Assembly: GCF_021398715.1 (NCBI RefSeq)
Contig: NZ_CP090347.1
Coordinates: 3,224,001-3,288,000, forward strand
DNA length: 64,000 bases
Direction: 5' to 3'
From: Microbacterium binotii
GTDB lineage: Bacteria > Actinomycetota > Actinomycetes > Actinomycetales > Microbacteriaceae
The notes beneath the pieces were generated by a model. The model made no database searches. It was not told where the DNA came from and saw only the letters and a list, made by a program, of their open reading frames with translations. The position numbers and the translations under genes are program-made. Below, in pieces: positions 8,844 to 16,529 of the stretch. Numbering within the stretch: position 1 is the stretch's first letter; every line of letters starts with the position of its first letter.

Positions 8844-9347
8844 ATGCCCGCGTCCTCGCCGTTCCGCGTGGTCTTCGTGTGCACCGGGAACATCTGCCGA
8901 TCCCCGATGGCCGAGATCGTCTTCCGCTGGTTCGCCGAGTCGGTCGGTCTCGGCGATCGCGTGGTCTCCACGAGCGCCGGCACCGGCGACTGGCACGTCG
9001 GCGAGCCCGCCGATCCGCGCACGGTCGAGGCCCTGGAGCGTCACGGGTACGACGGCCGGCATCACCGCGCCCGACAGTTCGACTTCGCGGACTACGAGCG
9101 CAACGACCTGGTCATCGCCCTCGACAGATCGCATGAACGCAACCTGCGCGCGTGGGCCCGTTCGGAGAACGATTCCGACAAGGTCGTGCTGCTGCGCGCG
9201 TTCGACCCGCAGACCGACGACAACCTGGACGTCCCCGACCCGTACTACGCCGGTCCCGAGGCGTTCGACGAGGTGCTCGCTATGATCGAGAGCGCGTGCC
9301 GGGCGCTCTTCCGGCAACTCGAACCCGCCATCCGCTCCGCGGGATGA
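8844..9347 (+). CDS. Low-molecular-weight protein-tyrosine phosphatase
   Basis: This 167-residue cytoplasmic phosphatase has the diagnostic P-loop CTGNICRSP near residue 13, where Cys is the nucleophile and Arg binds phosphate. The late DPYY motif carries the general-acid Asp. The length fits the family. The ATG at 8844 directly precedes the conserved FRVVFVCTGN strand. The frame is open upstream, but that part shows no similarity. Family members dephosphorylate tyrosine-kinase substrates or act as arsenate-reductase-like enzymes; no kinase or ars gene is adjacent. It ends 32 bp before purB. Confidence 0.92.
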   Translation: MPASSPFRVVFVCTGNICRSPMAEIVFRWFAESVGLGDRVVSTSAGTGDWHVGEPADPRTVEALERHGYDGRHHRARQFDFADYERNDLVIALDRSHERNLRAWARSENDSDKVVLLRAFDPQTDDNLDVPDPYYAGPEAFDEVLAMIESACRALFRQLEPAIRSAG

Positions 9348-9379
9348 CCCGCGCGGCCCACCGCCCTCGACGGAGTACC

Positions 9380-10759
9380 GTGTCGAACTTCCCCGCCCAG
9401 CCGCTCAGCCCCCTCGACGGTCGTTACCAGGCCGCCGTCTCCGCCCTCGGCGACTTCCTGTCGGAAGCGGGGCTCAACCGCGCCCGCGTCGAGGTCGAGG
9501 TGGAGTGGCTCATCACCCTCACCGACCGCGGCCTGTTCGGGCAGTCCCCGCTCTCGGACGCCGAGAAGGACTCCCTCCGCGCCCTCTACCGCGACTTCGG
9601 TCAGGCCGAGATCGACTGGCTCGCCGAGCGCGAGGCCGTCACGCGTCACGACGTGAAGGCCGTCGAGTACCTCGTGCGCGATCGTCTGTCCTCGCTCGGA
9701 CTCGACCGGATCGCCGAGCTCACGCACTTCGCCCTCACCAGCGAGGACGTCAACTCGACCTCGTACGCCCTCACCGTCCAGCGCGCGGTGACGCAGGTGT
9801 GGCTGCCGAAACTGCGGCAGGTCATCGAGCGGCTGCGGGCGGTCTCCGTCGAACTGGCGGATGCGGCGATGCTCGCCCGCACCCACGGCCAGCCCGCGAC
9901 CCCCACCACGATGGGCAAGGAGATCGCCGTCTTCGCGTGGCGCCTGGAGCGGGTGCTCGCACAGCTCGAGTCCTCGGAGTACCTGGCGAAGTTCTCCGGC
10001 GCGACGGGAACCTGGTCGGCCCACCTCGCGGCGGATCCGGATGCGGACTGGGTCGAGATCTCCCGCGGGTTCATCGAAGGGCTGGGTCTCGGGTTCAACG
10101 AGCTCACCACGCAGATCGAGTCGCACGACTGGCAGGTCGAGCTCTACGACCGCGCGCGGCACGCGGGCGGCATCCTGCACAACCTCGCGACGGATGTCTG
10201 GACCTACATCTCCCTCGGCTACTTCGCCCAGATCCCCGTGGCGGGCGCGACCGGTTCGTCGACCATGCCGCACAAGATCAACCCCATCCGCTTCGAGAAC
10301 GCGGAGGCGAACCTCGAGATCGCGGGAGGCCTGTTCCAGACCCTGGCCGCGACCCTGGTCACGAGCCGCCTGCAGCGCGACCTCACCGACTCCACCACGC
10401 AGCGCAACATCGGTGTCGCGTTCGGCCACTCGCTGCTCGCGCTCGACAACCTGCTGCGCGGGCTCGGCGAGATCTCGCTCTCGCGCGAGGTGCTGCTGGC
10501 CGACCTCGACACCAACTGGGAGGTTCTCGCCGAGGCGATCCAGACCGTCATCCGCGCCGAGGTCGTCGCGGGTCGCTCGCAGATCACCGACCCGTACGCG
10601 CTCTTGAAGGAGCTCACCCGCGGTCACCGCGTCGGCGGCGCCGATCTCGCCGAGTTCGTGCGCGGCCTCGACATCGGCGACGCGGCGAAGGAGCGACTGC
10701 TCGCGCTGACGCCCGCGACCTACACGGGCCTCGCCGCCTCCCTCGTCACCGGCGCCTGA
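9380..10759 (+). CDS. purB: Adenylosuccinate lyase
   Basis: Adenylosuccinate lyase acts twice in purine synthesis: it splits SAICAR to AICAR, and adenylosuccinate to AMP, releasing fumarate each time. The 459-residue protein carries the superfamily signature SSTMPHKINPIRFENAE, the HGQPATPTTMGKE motif and the N-terminal LSPLDGRY. It is of the E. coli type (about 456 aa). I chose the GTG at 9380 with GGAG just upstream. An in-frame ATG at 9344 would overlap the phosphatase stop. A nested palindrome follows downstream. Confidence 0.95.
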   Translation: MSNFPAQPLSPLDGRYQAAVSALGDFLSEAGLNRARVEVEVEWLITLTDRGLFGQSPLSDAEKDSLRALYRDFGQAEIDWLAEREAVTRHDVKAVEYLVRDRLSSLGLDRIAELTHFALTSEDVNSTSYALTVQRAVTQVWLPKLRQVIERLRAVSVELADAAMLARTHGQPATPTTMGKEIAVFAWRLERVLAQLESSEYLAKFSGATGTWSAHLAADPDADWVEISRGFIEGLGLGFNELTTQIESHDWQVELYDRARHAGGILHNLATDVWTYISLGYFAQIPVAGATGSSTMPHKINPIRFENAEANLEIAGGLFQTLAATLVTSRLQRDLTDSTTQRNIGVAFGHSLLALDNLLRGLGEISLSREVLLADLDTNWEVLAEAIQTVIRAEVVAGRSQITDPYALLKELTRGHRVGGADLAEFVRGLDIGDAAKERLLALTPATYTGLAASLVTGA

Positions 10760-10807
10760 CCCTCGGGCGGGCTCCCGGCATCCGGGGGGCGGGGCCCATC
10801 TCCCACG

Positions 10808-10874
10808 CGAGACTGCGTTTGCAGCACGAGATCACTGTGTTCACCCGTGATCTCGTCCAGGAGATGCAGTCTCG
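10808..10874. repeat. Nested intergenic palindrome
   Basis: Two perfect inverted repeats are nested here. Outer arms CGAGACTGC and GCAGTCTCG enclose inner arms ACGAGATCAC (10826-10835) and GTGATCTCGT (10847-10856), with an 11-nt loop. It lies between the convergent ends of purB and the 10933-11283 gene. No T-run follows, so it is not a textbook intrinsic terminator, though it could still stop or protect both transcripts. Confidence 0.75.
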
Positions 10875-10932
10875 GGGGACGGTGGGGACACGCGCGAAGG
10901 GGCGGGCCCACTCGGGCACCGCACCGCGGGCG

Positions 10933-11283
10933 CTAGGCGCGGGGCGGGGTGTCGCCGTCGGCGGAGTCGGATGCGGGGCCGTCGCCGGATGCGTCCTCGG
11001 ACTCCTCCTTGGGCAGCAGCACCGCGCGATCGACCGTACGGTTCACCTGAGCCGGGTCGACCGCGAGCATGAGCAGGGCGATGATCACGAGCGTCGCGAT
11101 GAAGGTGATCCCGGCGACGATGCCGCCGACCATGAGGGCGTGGCCCGACTGTCCGGCGACGCGGTTCTGGAAGAAGCCCATCGAGATGAGCGTGACGATT
11201 CCGGCGAAGAGAGCGGCCGCGAGAGCGAGCCCGATCAGCTGAGCGGGCTTCATGATGTCGCGACGGGTGGGCTTGTCTGTCAT
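10933..11283 (-). CDS. Small two-TM membrane protein
   Basis: This 116-residue protein has two membrane helices (about 14-35 and 48-70) and an acidic, Asp/Ser/Pro-rich C-terminal tail (KEESEDASGDG...). The residues between resemble actinobacterial amino-acid-transporter-like small proteins, but I recognise no functional motif. The ATG at 11283 overlaps the upstream gene by ATGA, so the two membrane proteins are co-translated and may interact. Confidence 0.75.
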   Translation of the reverse strand: MTDKPTRRDIMKPAQLIGLALAAALFAGIVTLISMGFFQNRVAGQSGHALMVGGIVAGITFIATLVIIALLMLAVDPAQVNRTVDRAVLLPKEESEDASGDGPASDSADGDTPPRA

Positions 11284-11915
11284 GCCGCCTCCTCGGGCGC
11301 GGGGGCGGACTCGCGGCGCGGGGAGAAGCCCGCGATCCCCAGGTAGACCGCGACGATCGCCGCGTAGCCGCCGAAGAGTCCGACGGCGATCGTGATGCCG
11401 GTGAGTGTGAAGGAGCCGGCCTCTTCGATGCTGTACTGCAATGCGTAGGCGGGCTGCACGGCGAGGGTGCCGAGCGCGAGCAGCACGCCCACGATGCCGA
11501 CCGTCAATGCATCGCGTGCCTCGGAGCGGGCGACACTGCCGCGCTCTGCGGCGCGCAGGGCCCGCAGGCCCGCGATGCCCTCGATGAGGCCGGTCACGAG
11601 CGCCCACGAGATGACGATCACGAAGAAGGCCAGCGTCGTGCGCAGGGTCGGGATGCCGGAGACACCGCCCGCGATGAGGGTGAGAGCACCCAGCACGATC
11701 GGCAGCCGGCGCTGACCGGGGCCGTACACGAGCCACGCCGAGAGCAGCCAGACGATCGCCGACGCCATCGCGAAACCGCTGAACACCGACAGACCCACGG
11801 CGGCGGAGTGATCAGGCGAGAACGTGATCATGACGGCCGCCACGGCCGCGAAGAGGGCTCGAACCAGCTGGAGGTGGCGCGGCTCGAAGGCGCGCGCGGA
11901 AGAACTGCTGGTCAT
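11280..11915 (-). CDS. Multi-pass membrane protein (DUF308-like)
   Basis: The 211-residue product has about six hydrophobic helices and little soluble sequence. The regular short helices joined by Gly/Ala/Arg loops (GLIEGIAGLRALRAAERGS) resemble HdeD/DUF308-like proteins often annotated as acyl-CoA synthetase in actinobacteria, but no catalytic motif is present. It is the first gene of a two-gene unit with the small TM protein. The function is unknown. Confidence 0.75.
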   Translation of the reverse strand: MTSSSSARAFEPRHLQLVRALFAAVAAVMITFSPDHSAAVGLSVFSGFAMASAIVWLLSAWLVYGPGQRRLPIVLGALTLIAGGVSGIPTLRTTLAFFVIVISWALVTGLIEGIAGLRALRAAERGSVARSEARDALTVGIVGVLLALGTLAVQPAYALQYSIEEAGSFTLTGITIAVGLFGGYAAIVAVYLGIAGFSPRRESAPAPEEAA

Positions 11916-12031
11916 GGCTCGACTCGTGAAGGTGGGTACGGCGGCGGAACGGATACCTCCAGTCTAGGTCGTGCTGATGAGGAGCCTGCCGTGAACGGAC
12001 GGCGGCGGCCGCTCGCGCGACACAATGAGGT

Positions 12032-12844
12032 GTGCCGATTCTCAACAAGGACATGACGCTGTGCATCTCGCTCGCCGGGCGACCCTCGAACATCGGGACG
12101 CGCTTCCACAACTACCTCTACGACGAGCTCGGACTGAACTTCGTCTACAAGGCGTTCACGACCGATGACATCGCTGGGGCGATCACGGGGGTCCGGGCGC
12201 TGGGGATCCGGGGGTGCTCCGTGTCGATGCCCTTCAAGGAGGCCGTGATTCCGCTGCTCGACGAGATCGAGCCGTCCGCGGCCGCGATCGACTCGGTGAA
12301 CACGATCGTCAACGACGGCGGACGGCTGTCGGGCTCGAACACCGACTACGAGGCGGTCGCGCAGCTGCTCGCCGAGCATGCCGTCGACCCCGCCGCATCC
12401 GTGCTCGTGCGCGGGTCGGGCGGAATGGCGAAGGCCGTCGTCGCGGCGTTCCACGGTGCGGGCTTCCGTGATCTCACCGTCGTCGCCCGCAACGCCGAGG
12501 CGGGCCGGGCGCTCGCGGAGCGCTACGGCTTCCGTGCGGTCGCGGAGGATCCGGCGCCGGGGCACGCGGTCATCGTGAACGTGACGCCGCTCGGCATGAA
12601 CGGGGCGGATGCGGACGCGCTCGCCTTCAGCACGGACCACATCGACGCCGCGGAGCGCGTGTTCGACGTGGTCGCCTTCCCGTCCGAGACCCCCCTCATC
12701 CGCTCCGCGCGCGAACGGGGCGTCGCCGTCATCACGGGCGCCGAGGTCATCGCGCTTCAAGCGGCACGGCAGTTCGCGCGCTACACGGGCGTGACCCCCA
12801 CGCCCGAGCAGGTCGCGCGCGCGTCGGAGTTCTCCCGCGCCTGA
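12032..12844 (+). CDS. Shikimate 5-dehydrogenase-like oxidoreductase
   Basis: The 270-residue protein has the shikimate/quinate dehydrogenase architecture. The N-terminal substrate domain carries GCSVSMPFKE (canonical GxNVTxPxK) and SVNTIV/GSNTDYEA. The NAD(P) Rossmann domain opens with RGSGGMAKAVV. The substitution at the catalytic-lysine motif (SVSMPFK; Lys kept) and the isolation from other aro genes suggest a paralogue rather than the main aroE. The GTG at 12032 has GAGG immediately upstream; an ATG at 12053 is the alternative. Confidence 0.82.
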   Translation: MPILNKDMTLCISLAGRPSNIGTRFHNYLYDELGLNFVYKAFTTDDIAGAITGVRALGIRGCSVSMPFKEAVIPLLDEIEPSAAAIDSVNTIVNDGGRLSGSNTDYEAVAQLLAEHAVDPAASVLVRGSGGMAKAVVAAFHGAGFRDLTVVARNAEAGRALAERYGFRAVAEDPAPGHAVIVNVTPLGMNGADADALAFSTDHIDAAERVFDVVAFPSETPLIRSARERGVAVITGAEVIALQAARQFARYTGVTPTPEQVARASEFSRA

Positions 12845-12914
12845 GCAAGGCAGACGGCCACCCGTTGCCGATTGGACCCGGAGGCGAGAAGCCCTGCGCG
12901 GGCAGACTCGGGGG

Positions 12915-13787
12915 ATGACCAGATCGGCCGCATCCGGACTGCTCTGGGGCGCGCTCGGTGTGCTGGCCTTCTCGTTCACGGTCATCTTCACGCGGATCGC
13001 CGTCACCTCGCTGTCGCCGCTGTTCGTGGGGGCGGGGCGTGCGGTCGTGGCCGCTGCCCTCGCCGCCGTCGCCCTGGCCGCGACCCGATCGCATCTGCCG
13101 CGCGGCGGACAGTGGATGCGGCTCGTCGTGGTGGCCGGCGGGGTGGTCGCGGGCTTCCCGCTGCTCACCTCCTACGCGCTCACGGTGGCGCCGGCCAGCC
13201 ACGGGGCCGTCGTGATCGCGCTGCTGCCCGCGGCGACCGCGGTCGCCGCGGTGCTGCGCGCCGGCGAGCGCCCCGGACGCACGTTCTGGGTGCTCACCGC
13301 CGCGGGCGCCGTCGCGGCGACGGTGTTCGCCGCCATCGGCGGCGGATGGGGCGGCTTCCACTGGTCGGACCTGCTGCTGCTCGGGGCCGTCGCCGCCGCC
13401 GCGATCGGATACGCGGAGGGGGCGCTGCTGGCGCGCGAGCTCGGCTCGTGGCAGACGATCTCGTGGGCGCTCGTCGTGGCCGCCCCCGTGATGGCCGCGT
13501 TGACGGCGGTCTCGGCGGTCTCGGATCCGCCGACGGCGACGCCGGGCCAGTGGGCCGCGTTCGGCTACCTCGCGGTGGTGAGCATGTTCCTCGGCTTCTT
13601 CGCCTGGTACCGCGGGCTCGCGATCGGCCCCATCACTCGGGTCAGCCAGCTGCAACTGGTTCAGCCGGTGCTCTCGATCGTGTGGGCTGCACTGATCCTC
13701 GGCGAACCACTGACCTGGGCGACCGTGCTGGGGGGCGCTGCGGTCATTCTGTGCGCATCTGGCGCCGTCCGCAGCCGCGCGCGCTGA
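12915..13787 (+). CDS. EamA/DMT-family permease
   Basis: This is a ten-helix drug/metabolite transporter (290 aa) made of two EamA repeats, about residues 8-135 and 145-285. Each has the family's glycine-rich helices, and the second ends with QPVLSIVWAALILGEPLTW, a conserved EamA C-terminal pattern. Family members export amino acids or other metabolites. It is followed 21 bp later by an AraC-type gene in the same direction, so the regulator may be co-transcribed. Confidence 0.88.
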   Translation: MTRSAASGLLWGALGVLAFSFTVIFTRIAVTSLSPLFVGAGRAVVAAALAAVALAATRSHLPRGGQWMRLVVVAGGVVAGFPLLTSYALTVAPASHGAVVIALLPAATAVAAVLRAGERPGRTFWVLTAAGAVAATVFAAIGGGWGGFHWSDLLLLGAVAAAAIGYAEGALLARELGSWQTISWALVVAAPVMAALTAVSAVSDPPTATPGQWAAFGYLAVVSMFLGFFAWYRGLAIGPITRVSQLQLVQPVLSIVWAALILGEPLTWATVLGGAAVILCASGAVRSRAR

Positions 13788-13807
13788 GCCGCTGGCATGA
13801 TCGCCTC

Positions 13808-14218
13808 GTGGAGGTTCCCGACCTGACGACGATCGCGCAGCTCCGGCGAGCGCGCGACCGCATGGACCGCGACTACGCGAAGCCACTCGACGTGGAAGCG
13901 CTGGCGCACAGCATCCCGATGTCGGCCGGTCACTTCAGCCGACAGTTCCGCCGCCTGTTCGGCGAGTCTCCGTACCAGTACCTGATGACGCGGCGGATCG
14001 AGAGGTCGATGACACTGCTGCGCCGCGGCGATCTGAGTGTGACCGAGATCTGCTTCGCGGTCGGCTTCTCGTCGCTGGGCACGTTCAGCACGCGCTTCAC
14101 CGAACTCGTCGGCGTTCCGCCGAGCGTGTACCGCACGCAGGACCCGCCGTTTCGCGAGGGGATGCTGCCGTGCATCGCGAAGCACCTCACGCGTCCGGTC
14201 AGGAATCGAGAAGCGTGA
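13808..14218 (+). CDS. AraC-family transcriptional regulator (DNA-binding domain only)
   Basis: The 136-residue protein consists almost wholly of the double helix-turn-helix AraC domain. The first HTH is DVEALAHSIPMSAGHFSRQFRRLFG and the second is SVTEICFAVGFSSLGTFSTRFTELVG, followed by the PSVYR end. There is no sensory domain, as in the short regulators that precede VOC/DUF1801 genes in actinobacteria. The start is the GTG at 13808. It lies between the EamA gene and a VOC gene 29 bp downstream, its likely target. Confidence 0.87.
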   Translation: MEVPDLTTIAQLRRARDRMDRDYAKPLDVEALAHSIPMSAGHFSRQFRRLFGESPYQYLMTRRIERSMTLLRRGDLSVTEICFAVGFSSLGTFSTRFTELVGVPPSVYRTQDPPFREGMLPCIAKHLTRPVRNREA

Positions 14219-14247
14219 CGGATGCTCGTCGCCCTAGCGTGAGCGAC

Positions 14248-14670
14248 ATGGACATCACGATTCACTCCAGCTTCCTTCCGCACACCGATCCTGAGGCATC
14301 GCTCGCCTTCTACCGCGACGTGCTCGAGTTCGAGGTGCGCCTCGACGTCGGATACGAGCAGATGCGCTGGATCACGGTCGGACCCGCCGGCCAGCCCTCC
14401 ACCGCCATCGTGCTGCACCCGGCGAGCGTCGGGCGCGATCTCTCGGACGAGGAGCAGGAGTTCCTGCTCGCGCTCATCGCCAAGGGCAGCTATTTCGGCG
14501 TGAACCTCGCCACCGACGATCTCGACGCCGTCTTCGCACGCGTGGAGGCCTCGGGGGCCGATATCGTGCAGGAACCCATCGAGCAGGACTACGGGCTGCG
14601 GGACGCGGCGTTCCGCGATCCCGCGGGCAACCTCATCCGCATCCAGCAGAACAAGGAGCAGCAGGCATGA
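14248..14670 (+). CDS. VOC-family (glyoxalase/bleomycin-resistance fold) protein
   Basis: The 140-residue protein folds as two beta-alpha-beta-beta-beta modules. HTDPEASLAFYRDVLEFEVR opens module 1. DDLDAVFARVEASGADIVQEP and the RDPAGNLIRI end mark module 2. Such proteins bind metals or sequester antibiotics; no substrate can be named. Its stop overlaps the next start by ATGA. A GTG at 14239 is a possible alternative start. It belongs to the AraC-VOC-DUF1801 cluster, often found together in actinobacteria. Confidence 0.85.
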   Translation: MDITIHSSFLPHTDPEASLAFYRDVLEFEVRLDVGYEQMRWITVGPAGQPSTAIVLHPASVGRDLSDEEQEFLLALIAKGSYFGVNLATDDLDAVFARVEASGADIVQEPIEQDYGLRDAAFRDPAGNLIRIQQNKEQQA

Positions 14671-15095
14671 GCACAGGATTCTCCGCGCAGGAGCGCGAGG
14701 CCATGAAGCAACGAGCCGCCGAGCTCAAGGAGATGAAGGGTGTCAAGGGCGCCGCGAAGCGGGCGAAGGAGTACGACGCCTGCCTCGAAGCCATCGACGC
14801 CCTCACCGGCAGCGACCGCCAGATCGCCGAGAGGCTGCACGTCATCGTCGCCGAGGAGGCACCGGGGCTCGCACCCAAGACCTGGTACGGATTCCCCTCC
14901 TATGCGAAGGACGACAAGGTGGTGGTGTTCTATCAGCCCGCCGCGAAGTTCGAGACCCGCTACGGTTCCATCGGCTTCAACGAGACCGCGGCGCTCGACG
15001 ACGGCGAGATGTGGCCGACCTCCTTCGCCGTGCTGGAGATGACCCCGGCCGCCGAGAAGACGTTCCGCGAGCTCGTGCGCCGCGCCGCCGGCTGA
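14667..15095 (+). CDS. DUF1801 / YdhG-like protein
   Basis: This 142-residue protein has a lysine-rich helical N-terminus and a DUF1801 core (LHVIVAEEAPGLAPKTWYGFPSY, then VVVFYQPAAKFETRYGSIGF). The fold is shared with frataxin-like iron-chaperone proteins, but a real iron role here is not shown. It is translationally coupled to the VOC gene. A VIT1-type metal transporter follows 59 bp later in the same direction, which could hint at metal handling. Confidence 0.8.
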   Translation: MSTGFSAQEREAMKQRAAELKEMKGVKGAAKRAKEYDACLEAIDALTGSDRQIAERLHVIVAEEAPGLAPKTWYGFPSYAKDDKVVVFYQPAAKFETRYGSIGFNETAALDDGEMWPTSFAVLEMTPAAEKTFRELVRRAAG

Positions 15096-15154
15096 CGTCT
15101 CAGCGCCGCCTAACCTTCGTGGTGCCGGTGGGAAGCGGGGAATAGCCTGACGGC

Positions 15155-15880
15155 GTGAGCGAATCCGCCGAGTACGGGGTGCACCCCGACGAGCCGCACC
15201 GTCAAGGCCTGTCCCAGCGCCTGAACTGGTTGCGCGCGGGTGTGCTGGGCGCCAACGACGGGATCGTCTCGACCGCCGCCGTCGTGGTCGGCGTCGCGGG
15301 GGCCACCTCCGAGGTCGCCCCCGTCTTCCTCGCCGGCACGGCGGCACTCGTCGGCGGCGCCATCTCGATGGCCCTGGGCGAGTACGTGTCGGTGTCGAGC
15401 CAGCGCGACTCCGAGCGCGCGCTCATCGCGAAGGAGACGCGGGAGCTGCGAGAGCAGCCCGAGGAGGAGTTCGAGGAGCTCGTCGGGCTGTACCGGGCGC
15501 AGGGGCTCAGCGAGGAGACCGCAACCCGTGTCGCCACTGAGCTCACGGCGAAGGATGCGTTGAAGGCGCATCTCTCGGCCGAACTCAACATCGACGCCGA
15601 CGACGTGGTGAGCCCGTGGCACGCGGCGCTCGCGTCCGCCATCGCCTTCTTCGTCGGGGCACTGCTGCCGATGGCCACGATCCTGTTCGCACCGCATCCG
15701 CTGCGCATCGCGCTGACCTTCGTCGCAGTGCTCATCGCCCTCGCGATCACCGGCTACGTCGCGGCGTGGATCGGCGGGGCGAACCGGGCCCGTGCGATCG
15801 CGCGGACGGTGATCGGCGGGGCACTCGCGCTCGTGGCGACCTACGCGGTGGGCAGCCTCTTCGGCACCACGGTCGGCTGA
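15155..15880 (+). CDS. VIT1/CCC1-family Fe/Mn transporter
   Basis: This 241-residue membrane protein of the vacuolar iron transporter family exports or sequesters Fe2+/Mn2+. The signature NWLRAGVLGANDGIVSTAAVVVGVAGA forms helix 1, and GALISMALGEYVSV-type helix 2 follows. A charged cytosolic stretch (SERALIAKETRELREQPEEEFEEL, then GLSEETATRVATEL) corresponds to the metal-binding domain, and three C-terminal helices end the protein. It starts at the GTG at 15155. A pyrimidine-rich tract and a long palindrome lie downstream. Confidence 0.9.
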   Translation: MSESAEYGVHPDEPHRQGLSQRLNWLRAGVLGANDGIVSTAAVVVGVAGATSEVAPVFLAGTAALVGGAISMALGEYVSVSSQRDSERALIAKETRELREQPEEEFEELVGLYRAQGLSEETATRVATELTAKDALKAHLSAELNIDADDVVSPWHAALASAIAFFVGALLPMATILFAPHPLRIALTFVAVLIALAITGYVAAWIGGANRARAIARTVIGGALALVATYAVGSLFGTTVG

Positions 15881-15897
15881 CCTTTGCGGGGCCCAGT

Positions 15898-15988
15898 GCC
15901 CTCTCCTTCCTTCCCGCCTTCCTCCCCCGGCTCGCCTGCCTCTCTCCTTCCCGCCTCTCCCGCCTCTCTCCTTCCCGCTTCCCTCCCC
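15898..15988. repeat. Pyrimidine-rich low-complexity tract
   Basis: About 90 bp on this strand are almost entirely C and T, built from imperfect repeats of CTCTCCTTCCCGCCT. The tract ends at the left arm of the dyad-symmetric element. It is noncoding as far as I can see. It may be unstructured spacer, or purine-rich RNA on the other strand. Confidence 0.6.
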
Positions 15989-15989
15989 G

Positions 15990-16037
15990 TTCGCCTGTCA
16001 CAGATCGACGGCTTCGCGTCGATCTGTGACAGGCGAA
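15990..16037. repeat. Long perfect palindrome, copy 1 (shared core with 51240-51289)
   Basis: Arms of 21 bp pair perfectly around the loop GCTTCG. The arm core CCTGTCACAGATCGACG is the same as in the element at 51240-51289, although the flanks and loops differ. It lies between the VIT1-type gene and the DUF4190-like gene, both on the plus strand. It is a dispersed intergenic repeat able to form a hairpin. No T-run follows. Confidence 0.85.
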
Positions 16038-16078
16038 GCGGGTTCGGTACTGTCGGGACAGTCGACCGAGGGGGAGAA

Positions 16079-16408
16079 GTGACCGCATCCGATCAGCCGA
16101 TGCGCCGCCGCAAGCCGAAGCTGGATGCGTGGGGCACGACCGGTGTCGCCATGGCGGCGATCGCCATCCTGCCGACCCTCGGCATCTTTCTGATCGGCTT
16201 CATCCCCGACATGAACCCGATCTGGTGGCTGGGGATCCTGCTCATCCCGATGCTCGCCGTCATCGGCGCCGCCGTGCTGGTCCTGGGTGTCGTCGGCGCG
16301 GCCGTCGGCGCGCGGCGCGGCACCTCGTACGGGCTGTCGATCGCCTCGATCGTGCTCGGCGTCGTCATGATCGCCCCCATCGCCTGGCTCTGGTTCAGCG
16401 GCGCCTGA
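16079..16408 (+). CDS. DUF4190-like small membrane protein
   Basis: The 109-residue protein has two or three hydrophobic segments: GVAMAAIAILPTLGIFLIG, WWLGILLIPMLAVIGAAVLVLG and a C-terminal ASIVLGVVMIAPIAWLW. The GVVGAAVGARRGTSYGLSIASIVLG repeat pattern resembles DUF4190. The GTG at 16079 has the strong site GGGGAGAA just upstream, which fixes the start. No function is known. It converges on the acyltransferase gene. Confidence 0.75.
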   Translation: MTASDQPMRRRKPKLDAWGTTGVAMAAIAILPTLGIFLIGFIPDMNPIWWLGILLIPMLAVIGAAVLVLGVVGAAVGARRGTSYGLSIASIVLGVVMIAPIAWLWFSGA

Positions 16409-16442
16409 GCGGGCTCGCGGCCGCATTCGTCGGTCGCCGCTG

Positions 16443-16515
16443 GTCGGAGGTTCGCGCGAATGTCGGAGGATCCCCGCCGGATCCTCCGACCGGAGCCCGT
16501 TTCTCCGACGCCCGA
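16443..16515. repeat. 73-bp nested dyad element, copy A
   Basis: This sequence matches the copy at 20531-20603 at about 61 of 73 positions by eye. Inner arms GTCGGAGGATCC and GGATCCTCCGAC form a strong hairpin. Outer GTCGGAG and CTCCGAC units give a second, enclosing dyad. It lies between the convergent ends of the DUF4190-like and acyltransferase genes. It is a dispersed intergenic repeat and may act as a bidirectional terminator in this place. Confidence 0.8.
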
Positions 16516-16529
16516 CGCGCGCCAGCCGG

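Noticed and set aside
9245..10627. A 460-codon open frame antisense to purB
   Set aside because: It is a shadow of purB's high-GC third positions; the purB signatures are unambiguous on the plus strand.
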